64,000 nucleotides of DNA, from positions 33,629,047 to 33,693,046 of the forward strand of contig NC_061510.1 of NCBI RefSeq assembly GCF_022539505.1, read 5' to 3'. Source of the DNA: Lolium rigidum (taxonomy: Eukaryota; Streptophyta; Magnoliopsida; Poales; Poaceae). This document shows positions 53,708 through 64,000 of this stretch, piece after piece; within the stretch, counting starts at the first letter, position 1, and each line of letters begins with the position of its first letter. The position numbers and the translations under genes are program-made. The notes beneath the pieces were generated by a model that did not search any database, was not told the origin of the DNA, and worked only from the letters and a program-made list of their open reading frames with translations.

Positions 53708-54605
53708 ATGGCGGGCTACCCAGCGCCGCCAGACTTCCGCGCGCCCGAGGCTAGCGCCTGAGCGCAGGGGGCGTCCCGATTCCACCACCGCCAGTGGGAG
53801 GCGACGCCCTCGACGCCGAGATCGATGCGGTGATCGCCACCCTCAGCGACGAGAAGCGCGCCGAGCCGCGCTTCTTCCCCGGCAACTACGTCGCGTGGAC
53901 CAATTTCTTCCGGCGAAGGTATGAGCGTGAACTCGCCGCCTACGACAGCCTTCCCCCTCCTCCCGCACGCAACAACGCCGCCGGCCGCCACCGCTGGTGG
54001 AGCGCGCCAGGCCGCACCCTCAAGAAGGTGCTCGCGCACATCGAGGGTGGAAACTAACCTGTACTGGGGATGCCGCCGCTGGCGGCGGTGCCTACCGTGT
54101 CGCGCCGACACGGAAGCTCCTGGATGCCACGGCGGATGGCGTCGTCGTCGTTGTCTAGGTCGGTGTAGAGGTCGGCATCCCGCTCCTACGGGTCGGCTCC
54201 TCCACCAGCGGCGCCGAGGACAGTCAAGAAGGAGCCAGCGTCGCCATCATTGACCAGAGGGCACAGCAGCGGCGCCCTCAACAACTGTGACGGTGTGCAC
54301 GCCTCGCCGTCCCCGTCGCGCGGCCGCAAGAGGAAGCCCAAGAAGGCGGACGCAGTGGCCGCAGCTGCGTCCGACCTCGCCGCCAAGGAGGCCCTGCAGA
54401 CCGACGACGCGGCGGTCCGCGAGGCCATCGCGAGGTGGCTCAACGACCTCGTCCTCGCTGACAACGCCATGCCGATGGATGAGGCGCTCGCCTGGTCTAG
54501 GCAAGACTGGGAGAGGGAGGAGGCGGAGCAGCAGTGGTGGCTCCTAGACCTAGCGGCCGCGCGGCTCCGCGCCGCCCGTGCCGCACCCGTAAGCGGCACG
54601 CTGCT
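53708..54605 (+). pseudogene. Passenger gene of element E, broken
   Basis: MAGYPAPPDFRAP (53708) is followed by a stop. Another frame gives PVGGDALDAEIDAVIATLSD, RFFPGNYVAWTNFFRRRYER and RWWSAPGRTLKKVLAHIEGG (53794-54057). After further breaks a third gives VREAIARWLNDLVLADNAMP and DEALAWSRQDWEREEAEQQW (54410-54540), ending at the insertion of D. Same gene as in element H (41450 and 49735), but preserving more of the 5' part. Unknown function. Confidence 0.55.
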
Positions 54606-56117
54606 TGATGACCCACAAGTATAGGGGGTGTATCGTAGTACTTTCGATGAATAAGAGTGTCGAACCCAGCGAGGAGCAGAAGGTGTTGACAAGCAATTTC
54701 GATGAAGGATTCACTGTAAATGCTCACAGACAAGTTTTCAGGGGGTTTTGATATAGCAGATAAATAAAGTACAAGTAAATAAAATGCGAGAGTAATAATT
54801 GCAGTGAGTGGCCCAATCCTTTTTAGCACAAAAGGACAAGCCGGTTTGTTTACTTATAATGACCAAACGTTCTTGAGGACACACGGGGATTTTAGTCTAG
54901 TGCTTTCGCTTCATATAGTTGATTAATCTTCATTGTTTTGATAAGTGTTGTGTGGGTGAACCTATGCTAATGCACCGTCCTTCCTAGGACTAATACATAC
55001 TTGTGATTATACCCCTTGCAAGCATCCGCAAATACAAGAAAGTAATTAAGATAAATCTAACCACAGCCTTAAACTCTAAGATCCTGCTATCCCTCCTGCA
55101 TCGATATACTAACGGGGGTTCAGGTTGCTGTCACTCCGGCAACCCCACAATTAGCAAACGAATACAAGATGCACTCCCCTAGGCCCATAAAGGTGAAGTG
55201 TCATGTAGTCGACGTTCACATGACACCACTAGAAGAATAACACCACAACTTAAATATCAAACCATTAAATATTACTCAACATAGTTCACTACTAACATTT
55301 AGACTTCACCCATGTCCTCAAGAACTAAACGAACTACTCACGAGACATCATATGGAACATAATCAGAGGTGATATGATGATGAATAACAATCTGAACATA
55401 AACCTTGGTTCAATGGTTTCACTCAATAGCATCAATAACAAGTATTAATCGACACCGGGAAAGTTTCCCCTATCAAACAATCAAGATTCAACCCTAGATG
55501 TTACAGCGGTGATGAGATGCAGCGGTGAAGATGGCGGTGTAGATGGTGGAGATGATGATGATGATGATCCCAATGATGTCCAGCTCGATGACGGTGGCGA
55601 TGGCGACGATTTCCCCCTCCGGGAGGGAATTTCCCCAGCGGATTCCTGCCCGCCGGAGAACTCTTTTCTCTCTGGTGTCTCTCCGCCCCGCAGAGGCGGC
55701 TGTGTCTATTCTATGTATCCCCCCGTGCCTTAGGTTTTCGGGACGAAGAAGTACGCGAAGGAGAGGCGGCCGAAGGGGGCTGTGGGCCCCCTCCCCACAA
55801 GGCGGCGCGGCCAGGCCTGGGCCCGCGCCGGTCTATGGGGGGCCATGGCGGCCCTCCTCGGTCCCTCCTTTTGGCTGGCTTCGTCTTCTGGAAAAATAGG
55901 ATGTTCTGTATAATTTTCGTCAATTGTTGATCTTCAGAAATATGTTGTCCTGACGGTGCTTTTTCCAGCAGAATCCTGACTCCGGTGAATAATTCTCCAA
56001 TAATCATGAAACATGCAAAATAGGTGAAATAACATAAGTATCATCTCTAAATATGAAATATATCAATGAATAACAGCAATTTATGATATAAAATAGTGAT
56101 GCAAAATGAACGTATCA
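54606..56117 (-). repeat. Element D 3' LTR
   Basis: TGATGACCCACAAGTATAGG ... CGTATCA, 1,512 bp. The first 25 and last 10 bases resemble those of element A's LTR, the middle does not. The outer flank is CTGCT (54601-54605). A (GAT)n-rich stretch lies at 55540-55600. Confidence 0.85.
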
Positions 56118-56140
56118 ACTCCCCCCAAGCTTAGACTTCG
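56118..56140 (-). other. Element D polypurine tract
   Basis: Minus strand CTAAGCTTGGGGGGAGT directly at the LTR edge, identical to that of element A. Confidence 0.8.
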
Positions 56141-56227
56141 CTTGTCCCCAAGCGAAACTGAGCTCAATGAACAAGACCACATGTTTATGGAGTGAAGAGT
56201 CGATAAATAAAATACGGACAAGAAGCA

Positions 56228-57681
56228 TGATACGTCTCCAACGTATCTATAATTTCTGATGTTCCATGCTAGTTTTATGACAATACCTACATGTTTTGTT
56301 CACACTTTATATCGTTTTTATGCATTTTCCGGAACTAACCTATTAACAAGATGCCGAAGTGCCAGTGTTTTCTGCTGTTTTTGGTTTCAGAAATCCTAGT
56401 AAGGAAATATTTTCTCGGAATTGGACGAAATCAAGGCCCATGATCTTATATTTCCACGAAGCTTCCAGAACACCGAAGAGGGACTAGAGGGGAGGCCCAG
56501 GGCCCCCACACGACATGGCGGTGCGGCCAGAGGGGGGCGCCCCCTACTGTGTGGGCCACCCAGAACCCTTCCGACTCTGACTCTTCGCCTATATAAGCCT
56601 CCCTGACCTAAATCCTCGACACGAAAAAGCCACGATACAAGAAAAGTTCCAGAGCCGCCGCCATCGCAAAGCCAAGATTCGGGGGACAGAAGTCTCTGTT
56701 CCGGCACGCCGCCGGGACGGGGAAGTGCCCCCGGAAGGCATCTCCATCAACGCTGCTGTCTCCCATGATGAGGAGGGAGTAGTTCTCCCTCGAGGCTAAG
56801 GGCTGTACTGGTAGCTATGTGGTTAATCTCTCTCTGTACTCCAATACAATGATCTCATGAATTGCTTTGCATGATTGAGATCCATATGATGAGCTTTGTA
56901 TCGCTATTAGTCTATGTGCTACTCATGTGATGTTATTAAAGTATTCTATTCCTCCTTAATGGTGTAAAGGTGACAGTGTGTGCATCGTGTAGTTCTTGGC
57001 GTAGGTTATGGAGTTAATTATTACTATGATAATATTGATGTGATCTATTCCCCCTTCATAGTGTAATGGTGATAGTGTGTATGCTATGTTAGTTCTCGGT
57101 TTAAATTGCAAAGATCTATTATGCTCTAAGGTTACTTAAATATGAATGTTGAATGTTGTGGCGCTTGTTAACTCCGGCTTGAGGGAGCTCTTGTAGCCGT
57201 ACACAATGAATGGTGTTTGTTATCAAACAAGAGAATATGTAGCACAAATGAGGAGAAGTTATTAATTTATTATGTGATCAATGTTGAGAGTGTCCACTAG
57301 AGAAAGTATGATCCCTAGGCCTTGTTTCCAATACTGCAAACACTGCTTACTTACTTGTTCTACTTGCATGTTTACTCGCTGCCATATTTATTTCAGATTG
57401 TTATTACCACTCATATTCATCTATACCACCTGTGTTTTACTATCTCTTCGCCGAACTAGTGCGCCTATACATCTGACAAGTGTATTAGGTGTGTTGGGGA
57501 CACAAGAGACTTCTTGTATCTTAATTGCAGGGTTGCTTGAGAGGACTATCTTTGACCTCTACCTCCCTGAGTTCGATAAACCTTGGGTGATTCACTTAAG
57601 GGAAACTTGCTGCTGTTCTACAAACCTCTGCTCTTGGAGGCCCAACACTGTCTACAAGAATAGAAGCACACGTAGACATCA
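56228..57681 (+). repeat. Element B 5' LTR
   Basis: 1,454 bp. TATA box CTATATAAG at 56588-56597. Relative to the 3' LTR it has about 40 extra bases near 56500-56545 and keeps the TATA segment that the 3' LTR has lost. Confidence 0.95.
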
Positions 57682-57692
57682 AGCTATTTTAC

Positions 57693-57708
57693 GGCGCCGT
57701 TGCCGGGG
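57693..57708 (+). other. Element B primer-binding site, tRNA-Asp
   Basis: GGCGCCGTTGCCGGGG, an exact complement to the end of plant tRNA-Asp apart from the terminal TG. It starts 11 bases after the LTR. Confidence 0.8.
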
Positions 57709-57855
57709 AGGTAAGGTAAAAGGTATTCACATCTTCCGACTACTAAGCTATTTCCTAGCACTGTTGCTGGTGTGTGAGTGCTCGAAGGTATCTCCTTTAG
57801 ATTCTGCAATTTTGTCTTTTTGTTTCTTGTTTTTATTTTTCACTAGTTAGGCTTA

Positions 57856-58598
57856 ATGGAAAACAACAAAAAAATTAGAGAACTTTATGAACTTTATCTT
57901 GAATTAGGACATGATGTGTTTGAAGAGAGAATTAAAAACCCATGGAACTTTGTTTACATAATAGTTGTAGCAATGTTATTAGAATGAACTCTTTGGACAC
58001 CATTGTTGCTAATGCCATGGACGAATTTAAGCTTGGGGAGGTCGGTTTTGATGAAGATGATATTTTTAGTCCCCCAAGTTTTGAGGAGAAAATTTACTTT
58101 GATGATACTTTACCTCCTATTTATGATGATTATAATGATAGTGGTATTTTGGTGCCACCTACTATGGAGGATAAAGGTTATTATGATTATACCATGCCTG
58201 CAATTTATGATGATTACAATGATGGTTATGGTAGTTTTACTCCCACTTTTACTAATAAAATTGATTATGCTTATGTGGAGAGTAATAATTTTATGCATGT
58301 AGCTCATGATAAGAATGTTTCATGTGATAGTTATATTGTTGAGTTTGTCAATGATGCTACTGAAAGTTATTATGAGAGAGGGAAACATGGTTATATGCAT
58401 CTTAATAATATTAAGTTTCCCCTCTTTATGTTGAGAATCTTGAAATTGCGCTTGTGTTGCTTTTCTATGCTTGCCACTTTGTTCTTCATGAATTTATTTG
58501 TGTACAAGATTCCTTTCCATAGGAAGTGGTTTAGGCTTAAATGTGTTTTGAATTTGCTTCTTGATGTTCTCTTTTGCTTCAAATCTTATTTCTCGTGA
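57856..58598 (+). pseudogene. Element B ORF: acidic N-terminus, hydrophobic C-terminus
   Basis: It starts MENNKKIRELYELYLELGHD (57856) and changes frame at about 57940, where MELCLHNSCSNVIRMN follows on. The body has repeated IYDDYND units (58117, 58207) in an Asp/Tyr-rich acidic region. The end (58410-58590) is hydrophobic: NNIKFPLFMLRILKLRLCCF, SMLATLFFMNLF, then KIPFHRKWFRLKCVLNLLLD, suggesting one or two membrane segments. There is no Gag or protease signature. Similar frames are, to my knowledge, common in Triticeae retroelements without assigned function. One base slip separates the two halves; otherwise it would be about 247 residues. Confidence 0.55.
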
Positions 58599-61200
58599 TA
58601 GCATCATTAAAATTACTGAGCCCATCTTAATGGCTATAAAGAAAGAACTTCTTGGGAGATAACCCATGTGTTTATTTTGCTACTGTTTTGTTGTGTCTTG
58701 GAAGTTGTTACTACTGTAGCAACCTCTCCTTATCTTTATTTTCATGTATTGTTGTGCCAAGTAAAGTCTCTATGGTAAAGTTGATACTAGATTTGGATTG
58801 CTGCACAGAAACAGAATTGCTGTCTGTCACGAATTCGCGCAGAACTCTCTTTAAAAAAATCAAAAAAATCTGCCAATTTACGTGCGTGATCCTCAGATAT
58901 GTACACAACTTTCATTAGTTTTGAGTTTTTCCATCTGAGCAAGTTAAGTGCCTCTGTAAAATTCGTCTTTACGGACTGTTCTGTTTTGACAGATTCTGCC
59001 TTTTATTTCGCATTGCCTCTTTTGATATGTTGAATGGATTTCTTTGTTCCATTAACTTTCAGTACCTTTGTGCAACGTCCAGAAGTGTTAAGAATGATTG
59101 TGTCACCTCTGAACATGTGAATTTTTAATATGCACTAACCCTCTAATGAGTTTGCTTGAAGTTTGGTGTGGAGGAAGTTTTCAAGGGTCAAGAGAAGAGG
59201 ATGATATAATGTGATCAAGAAGAGTGAAAAGTCTAAGCTTGGGGATGCCCCCGTGGTTCATCCCTACATATTTTAAGAAGTCTCAAGCATCTAAGCTTGG
59301 GGATGCCCAAGGCATCCCCTTCTTCATCGACAACTTATCAGGTCACTTCTAGTGAAACTATATTTTTATTCCGTCACATCTTATGTACTTTACTTGGAGC
59401 GTCTGTGTGCTTTTATTTTTTTTTGTTATTTTTCATTCTCTGAATAAATTCATGCTCATGTGGGAGAGATACACGCTACGCTTTTTCATATGGAACACTT
59501 GTGTTCTTAGTTATGCTTTAATGTTCATGGCGAAGGCTGAAAATTGCTTCGTTGATTGCTATTTGGTTGGAATCAGAAAATGCTTCATATGGTTTGGAAT
59601 AACTTGATACTTGGCAATTGTTTTGAGCTCTCATTAGATCATGTTTAAGCTCTTGCATCATGTAGTTTAATCTATTAGTGGAGAACTACCGTAGAGCTTG
59701 TTAAATTTTGGTTTGCATGATTGGTCTCTCTAAGTCTAGATATTTTCTGGTAAAGTGTTTGAACAACAAGGAAGACAGTGTAGAGTCTTATAATGCTTGC
59801 AATATGTTCTTGTGTAAGTTTTGCTGTACCGATTCATACTTGTGTTTGCTTCAAACAACCTTGCTAGCTTAGCCTTGTATTGAGAGGAATTCTTCTCGTG
59901 CATCCAAACACCATGAGCCAAAACCCATGCCATTTGTGTCCACCATATCTACCTACTACATGGTATTTTTCTGCCATTCCAAAGTAAATTACTTGAGTGC
60001 TACCTTTAAAATTTCATTCCTTTATCTTTGCAATATATATCTCATGGGACAAATGGCTTAAAAACTATTGTGGTGATGAATATGTAGTTATGTGTCTTAG
60101 TTCTTATAAGTTGCTTGTTGAGCGGTAACCATGTTTCTGGGGACGCCATCAACTTTTTACCTTTGTTGGATATCATATGAGATGCTATGCATGTTCGTCT
60201 TGTCTGTAGTAAGGGTGATTTTCATGATCAAATGGTTTGAGTATGCATATTGTTAGAGAAGAACATTGGGCCGCTAACCAAAGCCATGTATCATGGTGGA
60301 AGTTTTCAGTTTGGACATACAACCTCAATCTCTTATGAGAATATTATCTGTTGTTGAATGCTTAAGCATTAAAAGAGGAGTCCATTATCTGTTGTCTATG
60401 TTGTCCCGGTATGGATGTCCTCAGTTGAGATCTGTTAAAAACGAGAAATCAAATGCAATTGATCTCCTAGGACCTTTGTACAGGCGGCATAGAGATACCC
60501 CTTTGTGACACTTGGTTGAAACATATGTCATGCAATGATAATCCGTGTTAATCCAAGCTAATTAGGACAAGGTGCGGGCACTATTAGTACTCTATGCATG
60601 AGGCTTGCAACTTGTAGGAAGTATTATGCATAGCACATATGAATTATTACTACCGTTGACAAAATTGTTTCTATGTTTTCAAAATAAAAGCTCTAGCACA
60701 AAAATAGTAATTCATGCTTCCCTCTGCGAAGGGCCAATCTTTTACTTTATGTTGAGTCAGTCTACCTACTTCTTTCTATCTTAGAAGCAAACACTTGTGT
60801 TAACTGTGTGCATTGATTCTTACATGTTTACCTATTGCACTTGTTATACTACTCTATGTTGACAAATATCCATGAGATATACATGTTACAAGTTGAAAGA
60901 AATTTCTGAAACTTAATCATCCTTTGTGTTGCTTCAATGCATTCTACTTTGAATTTATTGCTTATGAGTTAGCTCTTATGCAAGTCTTGTTGATGCTTGT
61001 CTTGAAAGTACTATTCATGAAAAGTTTTGCTATATGATTCATTTGTTTAGTCATTATCTCTTTGTTAGCAATTTATTGCTTTGAATCACTCCATTCATCT
61101 CATATGCTTTACAATAATGTAGATCAAGATTATGTTGGTAGCATGTCACTTCAGAAATTATTCTTGTTATCGTTTACCTACTCGAGGGCGAGTAGGAACT
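58599..61200 (+). other. Element B non-coding interior
   Basis: About 2.6 kb without ORFs, T-rich. CTAAGCTTGGGGATGCC appears twice near 59235 and 59290, echoing the purine tract. 60660-60770 holds the conserved block shared with A and D. Confidence 0.65.
60660..60770 (+). repeat. Conserved block shared by A, B and D
   Basis: GCTCTAGCACA, then CTTCCCTCTGCGAAGGG, then CTTTTACTTT and GTTGAGTCAG. The complement is found at 5243-5320 (A) and 63020-63105 (D). CCCT-CTGCGA-AGGG can form a small hairpin. It lies in the same orientation relative to each element's LTRs. Confidence 0.7.
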
Positions 61201-61215
61201 AAGCTTGGGGATGCT

Positions 61216-62636
61216 TGATACATCTCCAACGTATCTATAATTTCTGATGTTCCATGCTAGTTTTATGACAATACCTACATGTTTTGTTCACACTTTATAT
61301 CGTTTTTATGCATTTTCCGGAACTAACGTATTAACAAGATGCCGAAGTGCCAGTTCTTGTTTCTAGCTGTTTTTGGTTTCAGAAATCCTAGTAAGGAAAT
61401 TTTCTCGGAATTGGACGAAATCAAGGCCCATGATCTTATATTTCCACGAAGCTTCCAGAACACCGAAGAGGGACCAGAGGGGAGGCCCAGGGCCCCCTAC
61501 TGTGTGGGCCCCCCAGAACCCTTCCGACTCCGACTCTTCGCCTATACTCCTCGAGACGAAAAAGCCACGATACGAGAAAAGTTCCAGAGCCGCCGCCATC
61601 GCGAAGCCAAGATTCGGGGGACAGAAGTCTCTGTTCCGGCACGCCGCCGAGATGGGGAAGTGCCCCCGGAAGGCATCTCCATCAACGTTGCTGTCTCCCA
61701 TGATGAGGAGGGAGTAGTTCTCCCTCGAGGCTAAGGGCTGTACCGGTAGCTATGTGGTTAATCTCTCTCTGTACTCCAATACAATGATCTCATGAATTGT
61801 TTTGCATGATTGAGATCCATATGATGAGCTTTGTATCGCTATTAGTCTATGTGCTACTCATGTGATGTTATTAAAGTAGTCTATTCCTCCTTCATGGTGT
61901 AAAGGTGACAGTGTGTGCATCGTGTAGTTCTTGGCGTAGGTTATGATCATAATCTCTTGTAGGTTATGGAGTTAATTATTACTATGATAGTATTGATGTG
62001 ATCTATTCCCCCTTCATAGTGTAATGGTGACAGTGTGTATGCTATGTTAGTTCTCGGTTTAAATTGCAAAGATCTATTATGCTCTAAGGTTACTTAAATA
62101 TGAATGCTGAATGTTGTGGCGCTTGTTAACTCCGGCTTGAGGGAGCTCTTGTAGCCCTACACAATGAATGGTGTTTGTTATCAAACAAGAGCATATGTAG
62201 CACAAATGAGGAGAAGTTATTAATTTATTATGTGATCAATGTTGAGAGTGTCCACTAGAGAAAGTATGATCCCTAGGCCTTGTTTCCAATACTGCAAACA
62301 CTGCTTACTTACTGTTCTACTGCATGTTTACTCGCTGCCATATTTATTTCAGATTGTTATTACCCTCATATTCATCTACACCACCTGTGTTTTACTATCT
62401 CTTCGCCGAACTAGTGCGCCTATACATCTGACAAGTGTATTAGGTGTGTTGGGGACAGAAGAGACTTCTTGTATCTTAATTGCAGGGTTGCTTGAGAGGA
62501 CTATCTTTGACCTCTACCTCCCTAAGTTCGATAAACCTTGGGTGATTCACTTAAGGGAAACTTGCTGCTGTTCTACAAACCTCTGCTCTTGGAGGCCCAA
62601 CACTGTCTACAAGAATAGAAGCACACGTAGACATCA
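61216..62636 (+). repeat. Element B 3' LTR
   Basis: 1,421 bp. It lacks two segments of the 5' LTR (near 61495 and the TATA box near 61543) and has an extra 23 bp with TTATGATCATAATCTCTTG near 61942. Confidence 0.95.
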
Positions 62637-62641
62637 AAGCA

Positions 62642-64000
62642 TCATATTGATTCACACAAGATATTCTAGTAAACATTCTCCTCATATAACTCAACTTGAA
62701 ATAAGTAAAGAGAAATCACAAATAGAGGTGCATAGGAAAATCATAAACGGTTATGGCAAACTTTGTTCTTGGTCAGAGAACTATTAACGGATTGTACTTA
62801 TCTTCTAAGCAAAGCTTTTATATCAGAATTTATATGGCAGGGCTTTCATCCTTAATCATAACAATCTCCTCATAATCATTGATAACTTTCAAAGTCATAT
62901 TCATTCAGATAAAATTTGTACTAAACAAGAAAGCATAAAAGACATGATTAACTAGATCATAGCATAAATGGTTGGATCACAACAACTCCATTGCTTGCTT
63001 AAGATAGAGGGAAATAGGTTTACTGACTCAACATAAAAGTAAAAGATAGGCCCTTCGCAGAGGGAAGAAGGGATTAAATCATGTGCTAGAGCTTTTCAAG
63101 TTTTGAAATCATATAAAGAGCATAAAAGTTAGATTTTGAGCGGTGTTTGTTGTTGTCAACGAATGGTAGTGGGCACTCTAACCCCCTTGCCAAACGGACC
63201 TTCCAAGAGCGGCTGCCATGAAGGACGTCATCTCTACCAGCAAGGTAGATCATCCCCCTTCTCTTTTGTTTACACATGTATTTTATTTTTATTACGGATG
63301 ACACTCCCCACAACCTTTGCTTTCACAAGCCATGGCTAACCGAATCCTCGGGTGCCTTCCAACATTTCTCACACCATGGAGGAGTGTCTATTGCAAAATT
63401 AAGTTGCTTACTGATAAATCAGGGCAAAACATGTGAAGAGAATTATTAATGAAAGATATTAATTGGGGCTGGGAACCCCGTTGCCAGCTCTTTTTGCAAA
63501 ATTATTGGATAAGCGGATGTGCCACTAGTCCATTGGCGAAAATCCGCCCAACAAGATTGAAAGATAAAACACCACATACTTCCTCATGAGATATAAAACA
63601 TTGACACAAATAAGGAGTAATATAGTTTGAATTATTTAAAGGTAGCACATGAAGTATTTACTTGGAGTGGCGCAAAATACCACATAGTAGGTAGTTACGA
63701 TGGACACAAATGGCATGGGTTTGGTCTAAGGTTATGGATGTATGAGAAGCATTCCCTCTCAGTACAGGTTTTGGCTAGCAAGGTTGGGTAGCAAGCATAA
63801 AGGTTGAGGGAAACAAACAAATATACATGTGATAGAAACAATCATGCATGTTTCTCGTAAGCACAAGCAATTTTAACTTCAGAATACTAAACTCATTAGC
63901 AGAAAGATAATAAAGCAATGTATCTACATGTATTTCCTTTTTCTATTTAAACATCAAAGTATTGTTGCTACTGACCAATGCTAAGTTTGCCAAAACCAAA
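62642..64000 (-). other. Element D interior, continued
   Basis: Matches 4900-6000 of element A in order (for example the region around GAGCGGCTGCCATGAAGGAC at 63204 against 5403). Non-coding throughout. The window ends inside it. Confidence 0.75.

Larger units (their letters stand above)
52614..54605 (+). mobile_element. Element E: Harbinger-like gene carrier, left part
   Basis: Starts GAGCACCTCCAGCCGTTTTC after TTA (52611-52613). It contains a hAT insertion, a TATA box and a degenerate gene. It is cut at 54605 by element D, so the right end lies beyond the window. It is homologous to element H in its gene and its end. Confidence 0.65.
56228..62636 (+). mobile_element. Element B: short non-autonomous Gypsy-type retrotransposon
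   Basis: LTRs 56228-57681 and 61216-62636 start TGATAC and end ACATCA. The 5-bp duplication AAGCA is exact (56223-56227, 62637-62641). A tRNA-Asp primer site (57693-57708) and a purine tract (AAGCTTGGGGATGCT before 61216) are present. The 3.5-kb interior has only a small broken ORF and no gag-pol. It inserted into D in the opposite direction. Confidence 0.95.
54606..64000 (-). mobile_element. Element D: Athila-like LTR retrotransposon, runs off the window
   Basis: The left LTR (54606-56117) and purine tract show it runs right to left; its 5' LTR lies beyond 64000. The interior seen here is 56118-56227 and 62637-64000, separated by element B. That interior matches the 3' interior of element A, although their LTRs are only distantly alike. 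No coding sequence is reached within the window. Confidence 0.85.

Noticed and set aside
57693..57708. tRNA gene fragment
   Set aside because: Only the 3' 16 nt of tRNA-Asp (complement) next to an LTR; it is a primer-binding site.
1..64000. CRISPR arrays, bacterial operons, rRNA or tRNA genes
   Set aside because: None seen. The repeats present are transposon ends, LTRs, minisatellites and MITEs of a plant nuclear genome.

Overview
This is plant nuclear DNA from a large grass genome. The family content points to Pooideae, most likely Triticeae, but this is inferred from recognised families and not from a search. About 80% of the 64 kb is transposable elements, many nested with exact target-site duplications (TSDs). 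I see one convincing intact host gene: a single-exon cytochrome P450 of the CYP96 type (24313-25848, +).

Layout. 1-646: flank with a decayed RNase H-like (RVT_3) gene fragment. 650-22283: one complete CACTA (En/Spm) DNA transposon with 3-bp TSD ATT. On its minus strand it carries a frameshifted TNP2 transposase and an ORF1 gene (Transposase_24, coiled coil, DUF8039-like, proline-rich region, Ulp1-type protease exons). ORF1 is split by element A (3366-13190, TSD CACCA), an Athila-like Ty3/Gypsy retrotransposon that keeps gag-protease and an ATHILA ORF-1 protein but has no reverse transcriptase or integrase. Between TNP2 and ORF1 lies a passenger block: an AP2/ERF-like gene, a convergent unknown gene and a 41-codon ORF, each with a TATA box.

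22284-33780: P450 gene and its surroundings, with several MITEs, a SINE, a duplicated flank (26.8-27.4 kb and 31.3-33.3 kb) and a LINE-derived insertion with a 16-bp TSD. 33781-54605: several TTA-flanked Harbinger-like elements (called F, G, H, I, E here). None encodes a visible transposase; each carries its own low-complexity ORF. H is split by element C (41746-49660, TSD CACCG), a Ty3/Gypsy Tat-lineage retrotransposon with an extra archaeal-type RNase H and an acidic antisense ORF before its 3' LTR. 52614-64000: a deep nest. Element E contains a hAT element and element D (minus, runs off the window); D contains element B (56228-62636, TSD AAGCA), a short non-autonomous relative of A and D.

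How the parts relate. A, B and D share tRNA-Asp-type primer sites (seen in A and B), purine tracts and a conserved non-coding block, so B and the polymerase-less A could be moved by the proteins of a relative elsewhere. The CACTA can no longer make its own transposase, but its ends look intact. The passenger AP2 pair and the single-ORF Harbinger-like elements are the parts least explained by known transposon biology.
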